A DNA stretch of 5,368 nucleotides from positions 1 to 5,368 of the forward strand of contig JAGOEY010000140.1 of NCBI GenBank assembly GCA_017997515.1. The letters run 5' to 3'. Positions 1-5,051 of this stretch are shown here, piece after piece (the first letter of the stretch is position 1; each line of letters starts with the position of its first letter). This DNA comes from Burkholderiaceae bacterium (GTDB lineage: Bacteria; Pseudomonadota; Gammaproteobacteria; Burkholderiales; Burkholderiaceae). The notes below the pieces were generated by a model, which saw only the letters and a program-made list of their open reading frames with translations, was not told the DNA's origin and did not search any database. Made by a program: the position numbers and the translations under genes.

Positions 1-218
1 TGAAACAAGGCAGCGGTCTGGGGGTATTGGCTGCCTGCCGTGAGAGAGATCCGCGTAAAAAGGTGGTGGTGCTCAGCAACTACGCAACACCCGACATCCG
101 AACCCGTTGTGCCCAGCTAGGTGCCGACGCCGTGTTCGACAAGTCCAATGAAATAGATGCGCTGGTGGACTACTGTATTGCGCAGTCAGGTTCCGCAGCA
201 GCCTCTTCTGCGGCTTGA
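1..218 (+). CDS. Single-domain response regulator (receiver), 3' part only
   Basis: This is the last 71 codons of a gene that begins before the window; the reading frame starts at base 3. It reads as the second half of a CheY-like receiver domain. The first residues, KQGSGL, are the loop that normally follows the phosphorylated Asp, which therefore lies just outside the window. Next come the switch Ser in VVVLSNY (around 67-87) and the conserved Lys in VFDKS (codon 141-143). After the last receiver helix there is only a short Ser/Ala-rich tail and a TGA at 216-218, so no output domain follows on the C-terminal side. The protein may be a stand-alone receiver, or a receiver fused to something N-terminal that cannot be seen. 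It converges on the NarL-type regulator, with about 100 bp between the two stop codons. By analogy it could pass on or drain phosphoryl groups. The receiver call is firm; its partner is inferred. Confidence 0.88.
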   Translation, partial: KQGSGLGVLAACRERDPRKKVVVLSNYATPDIRTRCAQLGADAVFDKSNEIDALVDYCIAQSGSAAASSAA

Positions 219-319
219 CCCGTTTGACGGGCAGCACTTCGGCACGCAGTGTGTGGCGTTTCGCACCGCCATCCACAAGCCCCCTCCAGGGCTTGCGTCA
301 CACCCTGGCGCAGTGCCAA
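219..319. other. Convergent intergenic spacer with hairpins
   Basis: This 101-bp gap separates the stop codons of the receiver gene (+) and the response regulator (-). It holds a 5-bp stem with a 3-nt loop directly after the receiver stop (CCCGT 219-223, ACGGG 227-231). A better 7-bp perfect stem with a 6-nt loop follows (CAAGCCC 276-282, GGGCTTG 289-295). Neither has a T-run on either strand, so they are not textbook intrinsic terminators, though they may help end or protect both transcripts. No gene is seen here. Confidence 0.45.
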
Positions 320-952
320 TCAATCGATCAGTTTGTTTTTCAGCGCGTAGTAGGTCAAGTCGCTGTTCGACGCCAAACCCATTTTTTCCATAAGCCGCGT
401 GCGGTAGGTGCTCACCGTCTTCACACTCAGCGACAGCGACTTGGCAATATCCCCTGCCGTCTCCCCTTTGGCCAGCTTCAGGAACACCTGAAACTCACGC
501 TCGGACAGTTGTTCATGGGCAGGCACGTCGCCTTTGCGCGTCAATTGCTGCGCCAGCAACTCCGCCACCGCGGGTGTGATGTGGCGACGGCCCAGTGCGA
601 TGGTGCGGATGGCATTCACGATATCCGCCGGGTCACACTCCTTGTTGAGGTAACCACTTGCACCCTGGCGGATCAGGTTCAGCGCGTACTGCTCTTCCGG
701 GTACCCACTCAGGATCAGGATGCCCATGTCGGGCGCCTTTGCGCGGATCATGGCCAACGCATCAAGCCCCGACTGGCCCGGCATGGCCAAGTCCATGATG
801 AGCACGTCAATTTCTTCGGCGCGGATGAGGTCGATGGCTTCACGCCCACTACCAGCCTCCCCCACCACACGCAGGTCCACGTGGTCCGAAAAGAACTGCC
901 GCAAGCCTGCCCGCACAATGGCGTGGTCGTCAACGATGCCGATTTTGATCAT
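320..952 (-). CDS. NarL/FixJ (LuxR-HTH) family response regulator
   Basis: A 210-residue, full-length two-domain regulator. The N-terminal receiver (about 1-120) has the acidic pair D8/D9, the phosphoacceptor D54 in LIMDLAMPG, switch residue S82 in LSGYP and K104 in YLNKE. A short linker leads to a GerE/LuxR-type helix-turn-helix (about 147-205) opening with LSEREFQVF and containing SVKTVSTYRTRL, the usual DNA-recognition part. Phosphorylation should drive dimerisation and DNA binding. The ATG at 952 is chosen because MIKIGIVDDH is the canonical start of this family; the open frame continues 181 codons upstream, but only as antisense of the kinase gene. No Shine-Dalgarno lies before this ATG; instead a -10-like TAAAAT sits 5 nt upstream, suggesting a leaderless mRNA. 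The divergent kinase 21 bp away is the probable partner. Family call is certain; targets are unknown. Confidence 0.96.
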   Translation of the reverse strand: MIKIGIVDDHAIVRAGLRQFFSDHVDLRVVGEAGSGREAIDLIRAEEIDVLIMDLAMPGQSGLDALAMIRAKAPDMGILILSGYPEEQYALNLIRQGASGYLNKECDPADIVNAIRTIALGRRHITPAVAELLAQQLTRKGDVPAHEQLSEREFQVFLKLAKGETAGDIAKSLSLSVKTVSTYRTRLMEKMGLASNSDLTYYALKNKLID

Positions 953-957
953 TCTGG

Positions 958-963
958 ATTTTA
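958..963 (-). promoter_or_regulatory. Candidate -10 box for a leaderless response-regulator transcript
   Basis: On the minus strand TAAAAT matches the sigma-70 -10 consensus TATAAT at 5 of 6 bases. It ends 5 nt before the regulator ATG (952), so transcription would start at about the A of the start codon. This would fit the absence of a ribosome-binding site. No convincing -35 hexamer is found 16-18 nt further upstream, so the call is tentative. The box abuts and shares one base with the kinase ribosome-binding site on the other strand. Confidence 0.35.
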
Positions 964-968
964 GGAGG
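963..968 (+). promoter_or_regulatory. Strong Shine-Dalgarno of the histidine kinase; decides its start
   Basis: AGGAGG lies 5 nt before the ATG at 974 and only 2 nt before the in-frame GTG at 971. The spacing favours ATG 974 as the start. The 10-base context TTAGGAGGTA (961-970) has an exact reverse complement just after the kinase stop codon (2324-2333). Confidence 0.85.
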
Positions 969-973
969 TAGTG

Positions 974-2314
974 ATGCGATGGTTCTCTGTTCCAAAAATG
1001 GCCGTCAGTTTGCCACTGGCTATTCTGGCAGCATTCTCTTTGGTTGGCATCAATGAAACGGGCTATACCCGCTCCACAGCGGCACTGGAGGACATTGCCC
1101 ACTCGCAGCAAACACGCGCTGCGGTCAGCCAGTTGCTGCAGAACATGCTGGACGCCGAAACCGGACAACGCGGCTACTTGCTGACCGGAGACACACGTTA
1201 CCTCCAGCCCTACGACACGGCCGTGGGCAACATCAACCAGAACCTGGATGCCTTGCGGGTGGTGTACCAGGGCGATGCGCCGCAGTTGGCGAACTTCCTC
1301 CAGCTGTCGCAGCATGTGTCCCGCAAACTCTCCGAGATGGAGCTGAGTGTTCGCCTGCGCAAACAAGACAACGAAGACGCATGGAAGTTCATCATGATGA
1401 CCGATGTGGGCAAGGAGCAGATGGATGCCATCCGCACCCAGTCGCAAAGCCTGGTAGCAGCCAGCACCCACCGGATGAAACAGGCCCAGGCACAAATCAC
1501 CCAGGCACTGCTACTGTCACGCATCGGGATTGCGATGGTGGCCCTCGTCGGGCTGCTGGCTTTTTACATGTACCTGCGGCAGACCACCGCCTTGCAGCGT
1601 TCTGGTGAACGTGAGCAGCAGTCGCTTGAACGGGAGCGACTGCGGCTCGAAGACCAGGTGCGCGACCGCACCGCCACACTGGCCGAGTTGGCCACCCACC
1701 TGCAGCAGGTGCGTGAAGAAGAACGTGGCCATCTGGCACGTGAACTCCACGATGAACTGGGCGCGTTGCTCACGGCGGCCAAACTGGATGTGGCGCGCCT
1801 CAAGTCCAAGATCGGAACCCTGTCACCCGATGTGGTGGAACGTCTGGGCCACCTCACCGAAACACTGAACACCGGTATTGCCCTCAAGCGCCGCATCGTG
1901 GAAGACCTGCACCCGTCGTCGCTTTACCACCTGGGCCTGACAGCGTCCCTCGAAATCCTCACCCATGAGTTCTCCAACCACTCGGGCATCCCTATCAACA
2001 CCGACTTGGACACGGTGGAGATTGACGCCGCCGGGCAGCTGACCATCTACCGGCTGATCCAGGAGTCGCTGACCAACATCGGCAAATACGCCGAAGCCAC
2101 GCTCATCACCGTCACCGTCCAAAACTACACCGGTCATGTACAGGTCGATGTACATGACAACGGCAAGGGTTTTGACATGGCGCATGTACGTCCATCGACC
2201 CACGGCATTGCGGGCATGCGCCACCGGGTGGAAGCTGCAGGAGGGCGGCTGACCGTGATCTCTTCACCCGGCAACGGCACCCATATCTCCGCAGCACTTC
2301 CCACACACACGTAA
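974..2314 (+). CDS. CHASE3-domain membrane sensor histidine kinase (HisKA_3/NarX-like)
   Basis: A 446-residue inner-membrane sensor kinase. Membrane segment 1 (about 9-26) is followed by a periplasmic CHASE3 domain (about 30-172) with its hallmark ETGQRGYLLTGD at 62-73 and YLQPY at 76-80. Membrane segment 2 (about 178-200) leads into a charged coiled-coil linker (about 208-248). A HisKA_3 dimerisation domain follows, with phosphoacceptor H259 in ARELHDELG. The HATPase domain (about 350-443) shows N368 of the N box, D395-G399 (DNGKGF) and HGIAGM at 410-415. It should autophosphorylate and pass phosphate to the divergent NarL-type regulator. The CHASE3 ligand cannot be read from sequence. Two oddities: the position five after the His, Gln in NarX-type HDxxxQ phosphatases, is Ala264; and the N box has Tyr372 (KYA) where KHA is usual. 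No hybrid receiver or HAMP is evident. Family call is firm; pairing is inferred from adjacency. Confidence 0.95.
   Translation: MRWFSVPKMAVSLPLAILAAFSLVGINETGYTRSTAALEDIAHSQQTRAAVSQLLQNMLDAETGQRGYLLTGDTRYLQPYDTAVGNINQNLDALRVVYQGDAPQLANFLQLSQHVSRKLSEMELSVRLRKQDNEDAWKFIMMTDVGKEQMDAIRTQSQSLVAASTHRMKQAQAQITQALLLSRIGIAMVALVGLLAFYMYLRQTTALQRSGEREQQSLERERLRLEDQVRDRTATLAELATHLQQVREEERGHLARELHDELGALLTAAKLDVARLKSKIGTLSPDVVERLGHLTETLNTGIALKRRIVEDLHPSSLYHLGLTASLEILTHEFSNHSGIPINTDLDTVEIDAAGQLTIYRLIQESLTNIGKYAEATLITVTVQNYTGHVQVDVHDNGKGFDMAHVRPSTHGIAGMRHRVEAAGGRLTVISSPGNGTHISAALPTHT
2133..2158. repeat. 9-bp perfect inverted repeat inside the kinase gene
   Basis: GTCATGTAC (2133-2141) and GTACATGAC (2150-2158) are perfect reverse complements separated by 8 nt. 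A third CATGTAC occurs at 2183-2189, and a fourth far upstream at 1567-1573. The repeat encodes the stretch VQVDVH just before the DNGKG motif, so codon constraints could explain part of it. It lies about 340 bp before the DUF1328 start, so an operator role is possible but unproven. Confidence 0.5.
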
Positions 2315-2335
2315 GAACGTATTTACCTCCTAAGT

Positions 2336-2361
2336 GGCTTGTAGGCCGGGTCCTACCTGCC
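2336..2361. repeat. Imperfect stem-loop GTAGG...CCTAC
   Basis: GTAGG (2341-2345) pairs with CCTAC (2352-2356) across a 6-nt loop. An outer GGC (2336-2338) pairs with GCC (2359-2361) after a 2x2 mismatch. It begins 21 bp after the kinase stop. There is no T-run, so it is more likely an operator-like or RNA-stabilising element than an intrinsic terminator. Confidence 0.4.
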
Positions 2362-2440
2362 ATGTAACGCGGCACTGACAAATGCTCAGGCGTGTTACCG
2401 ATGCGCGGGGTGCCCTGGCGTCCGTAAGCTTGCAGCAGGC

Positions 2441-2456
2441 GATTCGAAAACGAATC
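2441..2456. repeat. Perfect 6-bp hairpin GATTCGAAAACGAATC
   Basis: GATTCG and CGAATC form a perfect inverted repeat around an AAAA loop, 39 bp before the DUF1328 start codon. With no following T-run it does not look like a terminator. It could be a dyad operator or a structured 5' leader element. Confidence 0.45.
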
Positions 2457-2495
2457 CCACCAACTCTGGGGCCTTGCCCTTTACAGGAGATGAAC

Positions 2496-2660
2496 ATGCT
2501 GCATTACGCCGTTGTCTTTTTCATCATTGCCTTGATCGCCGCAGTCTTCGGTTTCGGCGGCATTGCCGCCGGTGCTGTGGGTATTGCCAAGATCTTGTTC
2601 TTTGTGTTCGCGATCATGGCCATCGTGAGTTTTGTGGTCAGCCTGGTGCGCAAGGGATAG
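2496..2660 (+). CDS. DUF1328 / UPF0391 (YtjA-like) small membrane protein
   Basis: A 54-residue, almost wholly hydrophobic protein with the DUF1328 pattern: an N-terminal [20 protein letters not shown] helix, a Gly/Ala-rich turn ([12 protein letters not shown]), a second membrane helix (about 31-50) and a short basic end, VRKG. Length and layout agree with E. coli YtjA (about 53 residues). The start at 2496 is preferred to the ATG at 2490 because AGGAG (2485-2489) sits 6 nt upstream of the former and touches the latter; an in-frame ATG at 2382 has no ribosome-binding site. It heads a run of three small same-strand genes, with a 58-bp gap to the DUF883 gene. The molecular function of this family is not established; membership of a stress-responsive set is inferred from its neighbours. 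I am very confident of the family. Confidence 0.93.
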   Translation: MLHYAVVFFIIALIAAVFGFGGIAAGAVGIAKILFFVFAIMAIVSFVVSLVRKG

Positions 2661-2718
2661 GCCGTCAACGCACGGCACACCTGACCCGTTTTTACGTATT
2701 ACTGCAAAGGAATTCACC

Positions 2719-3099
2719 ATGAATACCACCACCCAAAAAGCCACTGAAGCCGTGAGCAACACAACGGACAACGTGCTCAAAACAGCGGAAAACGCCGTTG
2801 AATCGACCCGCGCATTTGCCAGCGATTCACTCGACAAAGCCGGTGACAAAGTGCGTGAACTGCGCCGCGATGGATCAAAGGCAGTGGACCAGCTCGGCAC
2901 CAAGGCACAGGAGTTTGCTGCCAAGGGCAAAGAGCTTGCAGCCGACGCCACCACCCGTGTGCGTGACCAGGTCTCGCAGTACGCCAAAGCTACCGAAGAC
3001 TATGTGCACGAAAAACCCGTGCAATCGGTGCTGATTGGTGTGGCCGCTGGTGCAGCCATTGCAACTGCCGCCTTGCTTGCCAGCCGCAAACGCGACTGA
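2719..3099 (+). CDS. DUF883 family (ElaB/YqjD-like) tail-anchored protein
   Basis: A 126-residue protein. Residues 1-98 are strongly charged and helix-forming, rich in Ala, Lys, Asp and Glu with heptad-like spacing, and include KAGDKVRELRRDG (40-52). The signature EKPVQSVLIGVAAGAA (98-113) leads into a single C-terminal membrane segment (about 102-121) ending in SRKRD. This is the ElaB/YqjD/DUF883 architecture; E. coli YqjD is reported to bind ribosomes at the inner membrane in stationary phase, but whether that applies here is unknown. AAAGGA (2706-2711) lies 7 nt before the ATG. A 5-bp hairpin (2661-2676) and a T5 run (2689-2693) occur upstream, too far apart to make a convincing terminator. 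It is probably co-transcribed with the DUF1328 and BON genes. Family call is strong; role is inferred. Confidence 0.9.
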   Translation: MNTTTQKATEAVSNTTDNVLKTAENAVESTRAFASDSLDKAGDKVRELRRDGSKAVDQLGTKAQEFAAKGKELAADATTRVRDQVSQYAKATEDYVHEKPVQSVLIGVAAGAAIATAALLASRKRD

Positions 3100-3161
3100 T
3101 CCCCCATTTACTTTTTCTCTGTCCCGGTTCCCGTTCGTTTAATAACTTCAAAGGAAATACC

Positions 3162-3479
3162 ATGAACTTCGCTCGTACCATCGCCTTCGCCGCCATCACT
3201 GGTGTCACCGTCCTGACCTCTGTCGGCTGCTCTGTGGCCCGTGAACAGCAAACCCTCGGCTCCTATGTGGACGATGCCGGCATCACCACCGCCGTGAAGG
3301 CCAAAATGGCTGAAGACAAAACCGTGTCCGCAACATCCATCAGCGTGGAAACACTGAATGGCACTGTGCAACTCTCCGGTTTTGCCAAGTCGCAAGCTGA
3401 AAAGTCCCAGGCCGAACGTATCGCCCGCAATACCAACCATGTGAAAGATGTGCGCAACAGCATCGTTGTGCGCCCTTAA
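3162..3479 (+). CDS. Single-BON-domain exported protein, possible lipoprotein
   Basis: A 105-residue exported protein. The N-terminus (1-22) is a signal sequence with a hydrophobic core ending LTSVGC, giving a possible lipidated Cys23. The lipobox is not canonical, because Ser rather than Leu stands at -3. Residues about 37-104 form one BON domain (OsmY-type) with ITTAVKAKMAEDKTV, ISVETLNGTVQLSGF and HVKDVRNSIVV, the conserved Gly-Thr-Val-x-Leu-x-Gly core. BON domains are thought to bind phospholipid or peptidoglycan surfaces, and OsmY relatives are induced by osmotic or envelope stress. AAGGA (3151-3155) lies 6 nt before the ATG. The gene follows the DUF883 gene after 62 bp and is last before a strong terminator. 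Periplasmic or outer-membrane location is expected. I am confident of the BON call and less sure of lipidation. Confidence 0.93.
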   Translation: MNFARTIAFAAITGVTVLTSVGCSVAREQQTLGSYVDDAGITTAVKAKMAEDKTVSATSISVETLNGTVQLSGFAKSQAEKSQAERIARNTNHVKDVRNSIVVRP

Positions 3480-3492
3480 CACTCACAGTTGA

Positions 3493-3511
3493 ACTCTGCT
3501 GACGGCAGAGT
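3493..3511. repeat. 7-bp hairpin preceding the terminator
   Basis: ACTCTGC (3493-3499) and GCAGAGT (3505-3511) pair perfectly around the 5-nt loop TGACG. There is no T-run. It lies 13 bp after the BON stop and 11 bp before the main terminator, forming a tandem hairpin that could stabilise the 3' end of the upstream mRNA. Confidence 0.55.
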
Positions 3512-3522
3512 CGCTCACGAAC

Positions 3523-3560
3523 AATCGGCCCGCCATTGCCCATGGCGGGCCGATTTTCTT
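3523..3560 (+). terminator. Strong Rho-independent terminator after the BON gene
   Basis: A 14-bp perfect stem pairs 3523-3536 (AATCGGCCCGCCAT) with 3542-3555 (ATGGCGGGCCGATT) around a 5-nt loop. On the + strand a T-rich tail, TTTTCTTT, starts at 3554, overlapping the stem end. It sits between the convergent BON and OmpV-family genes. On the minus strand the following TTGTTCGT is modestly T-rich, so it may also stop transcription of the OmpV-family gene. Confidence 0.93.
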
Positions 3561-3579
3561 TGAGGCCAGCGCAGACAGT

Positions 3580-4398
3580 TCAGAAGCGGTAGCTGGCAAA
3601 CACACCAAAAGTGTTTTGCGCCTTCTTTTCGGTGATGGGACTGTTGGCCGCGTCACCGCGCAAGCGGCTGGTGGTGAAACGTGCGCCCAAACCCCACTGT
3701 GCGCTGAGCTGGTAATTGGCCGCGACGTTGAAGTTGACGGCATTCACACCCGATTGGGCGCTGTACTGGGGCAGGCCCGAACTGGCACTTTGCGCGGCGT
3801 TGATACCAAAAAATGTCTGGGTGTATTTGCCATCGGCCCAGGTGAAACCCGGCCCTGCCGTCAGCAGCAGCCGGTCCATGGGGCTGTACCGGGCCTCGAA
3901 GTCCATCGACACACGGGTGCCATGGTCTTTGCCGCCCAGGTCGGTGATCACATTGGCACCCAGCTTCCACCAGCTGTCGCTGTAACTCGCAAACACGGAA
4001 CCCAATGCCGTGCCATCGATGTCGCCCAGGCCAGCAAGGCGGGCAGAATCCGACGCCTTGCGCGGTTGGTTCAGATTGCCGCCCAACGCAGCTCCCACCC
4101 GCCAATGGCTGTCCTGCACCAGATAAACCCCCACACCCACGGGCACACCTGCACCAGGCACAGCGCCAATGAAATAACGGCCATAGTGGGCACTGAACAC
4201 CGGCAGCACCGTCGTTTTGGTGTCAGCGCTGCCAGGGTATTTGGGCTGGCTTACCAGGCCCACACCCGCGCTGAACCGCCAGCTGTCGGCAGTGTCCTGC
4301 GCCAGAGCGCCATGGCCGATGAACATGCCAACACAGGCGGTGGACAGCGCCAGCAAGCATCGGTGGCGGCGGCGGTGGTACGAAGATGTCTTGGCCAT
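3580..4398 (-). CDS. MipA/OmpV family outer-membrane protein
   Basis: A 272-residue protein with a clear Sec signal peptide: a basic n-region (RRRHR, 9-13), hydrophobic core 14-30 and an ALA/Q cleavage site after residue 33. The mature part is a run of amphipathic beta strands rich in Gly and aromatics. It opens with WRFSAGVGLVSQPKYPGS, a typical MipA/OmpV start, and ends FGVFASYRF with the terminal Phe used for barrel assembly. Length fits the family. MipA of E. coli is described as a scaffold between MltA and PBP1b, and OmpV is a Vibrio outer-membrane protein; the exact role here is unknown. ATG 4398 is chosen for the signal peptide and a weak AAGAAAG upstream; a start 23 codons earlier would spoil the signal peptide. 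The gene is divergent from the metallopeptidase gene and converges on the BON gene terminator. Confidence 0.93.
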   Translation of the reverse strand: MAKTSSYHRRRHRCLLALSTACVGMFIGHGALAQDTADSWRFSAGVGLVSQPKYPGSADTKTTVLPVFSAHYGRYFIGAVPGAGVPVGVGVYLVQDSHWRVGAALGGNLNQPRKASDSARLAGLGDIDGTALGSVFASYSDSWWKLGANVITDLGGKDHGTRVSMDFEARYSPMDRLLLTAGPGFTWADGKYTQTFFGINAAQSASSGLPQYSAQSGVNAVNFNVAANYQLSAQWGLGARFTTSRLRGDAANSPITEKKAQNTFGVFASYRF

Positions 4399-4438
4399 GG
4401 GGTCTTTCTTGGAGTGGGTCAACAAAACGAAAGGGGAA

Positions 4439-4467
4439 AGAATATCCGCACACCCCCATGCGCGCAA
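4439..4467 (-). promoter_or_regulatory. Candidate sigma-70 promoter of the MipA/OmpV gene
   Basis: On the minus strand, TTGCGC (complement of 4462-4467; 4 of 6 to TTGACA) is followed after exactly 17 bp by TATTCT (complement of 4439-4444; 4 of 6 to TATAAT). Transcription would start near 4432, leaving a leader of about 34 nt before the ATG at 4398. Placement is good but the hexamers are only moderate. Confidence 0.4.
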
Positions 4468-4501
4468 AATTACCCCTTTAGAACGTGTCCCGTAATTCGT
4501 G

Positions 4502-5035
4502 ATGAACTTGAAATATTTGGCGGGTTACCCCGACAGCATCCACCAGCAAGTCCAGCAGTTGGTCATCGATGACCAACTGGGTGCACTCTTGCGCAAACGT
4601 TACGACGGTGTTCACGGCATCCGCACCGATGGGGCCTTGTATGGCTACGTGCAGGATCTCAAGAACACCTACCTGCGCAGCGCCGAGCCGCTGAGCAAGG
4701 TGGCGTTTGACAACAAGCTGCAGGTCGTCAAACACGCGCTGGGCACCCACACCACCATCTCGCGGGTGCAGGGCAGCAAACTCAAGACCAAACGCGAGAT
4801 CCGTATCGCCAGCCTGTTCCGCGACACGCCCCTGCCCTTTTTGCGCATGATCACCGTTCACGAGCTGGCCCATATGAAAGAGCGCGACCATGACAAGGCG
4901 TTCTACAAACTCTGCACCTACATGGAGCCCGACTACCACCGGCTCGAGCTGGATGTGCGGCTGTACCTGACGCACCGCGAAACCTCCAGCACGCCGCTCT
5001 GGGGTGAGCCTGTCGCACAATGCGGCACTTTATGA
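4502..5035 (+). CDS. YgjP-like (DUF45/M48-related) zinc metallopeptidase domain protein
   Basis: A 177-residue protein whose C-terminal half carries HELAHMKERDH (120-130). This HExxHxxxxxH motif gives zinc ligands H120, H124 and H130, with E121 as catalytic base. The following KAFYKLCTYMEPDYHRLELDVR matches the conserved tail of YgjP-like (DUF45) proteins. The N-terminal half (1-100) is mixed helix/strand with basic stretches (RKRY, KLKTKREIR). There is no signal peptide, so it is probably cytoplasmic. The substrate is unknown; YgjP homologues are often annotated as putative metal-dependent hydrolases. ATG 4502 is preferred to the adjacent GTG 4499, but neither has a visible Shine-Dalgarno, so the start is the weakest part of the call. 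It is divergent from the OmpV-family gene (103 bp between starts) and lies 16 bp before the next gene, with which it probably forms an operon. Confidence 0.88.
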   Translation: MNLKYLAGYPDSIHQQVQQLVIDDQLGALLRKRYDGVHGIRTDGALYGYVQDLKNTYLRSAEPLSKVAFDNKLQVVKHALGTHTTISRVQGSKLKTKREIRIASLFRDTPLPFLRMITVHELAHMKERDHDKAFYKLCTYMEPDYHRLELDVRLYLTHRETSSTPLWGEPVAQCGTL

Positions 5036-5051
5036 CTGCAAGGAAAACCCT

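Larger units (their letters stand above)
2315..2495 (+). promoter_or_regulatory. Leader region of the DUF1328 gene, probable regulatory region
   Basis: This 181-bp non-coding gap between the kinase and the DUF1328 gene is the largest true intergenic space in the window. In order it holds TACCTCCTAA (2324-2333), an exact complement of the kinase ribosome-binding region; an imperfect stem-loop at 2336-2361; and a perfect hairpin at 2441-2456. The Shine-Dalgarno AGGAG (2485-2489) lies 6 nt before the ATG at 2496. No strong sigma-70 promoter stands out. A weak pair, TTGTAG (2339-2344) with TGTAAC (2363-2368), has an 18-bp spacer. An ECF-type or activator-dependent promoter cannot be excluded. There is no T-rich terminator after the kinase, so readthrough is plausible. 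Confidence 0.45.

Noticed and set aside
877..884. CCACGTGG, an 8-bp palindrome in the regulator gene.
   Set aside because: It is within coding sequence; a perfect 8-bp palindrome is expected by chance about once per 256 positions.
215..964. A 249-codon open frame on the + strand across the response regulator.
   Set aside because: It is antisense to a clear receiver/HTH protein, has low-complexity Gln/His/Arg-rich composition, no family resemblance and no ribosome-binding site.
953..1495. A 181-codon N-terminal extension of the response regulator.
   Set aside because: It is the antisense of the kinase CHASE3 region; the regulator's canonical N-terminus begins at the ATG at 952.
2382..2495. 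An in-frame upstream start for the DUF1328 gene (92 residues).
   Set aside because: The extension is hydrophilic and unlike the family, and the real start at 2496 has a well-spaced AGGAG.
4471..4477. TACCCCT, a match to the NarL heptamer consensus, ahead of the metallopeptidase gene.
   Set aside because: It is a single copy of a short degenerate motif with no second half-site, easily found by chance.
3616..4572. A 318-codon open frame on the + strand.
   Set aside because: It mirrors the MipA/OmpV gene, which has a signal peptide, beta-barrel pattern and terminal Phe; the + frame shows no domain and crosses into the metallopeptidase gene out of frame.
4478..5020. A 180-codon open frame on the minus strand.
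   Set aside because: It is antisense to the HExxHxxxxxH metallopeptidase and shows no recognisable motif.
5004..5051. An earlier GTG start for the last gene.
   Set aside because: It has no comparable Shine-Dalgarno and would overlap the metallopeptidase end; GTG 5052 has AAGGA at good spacing.
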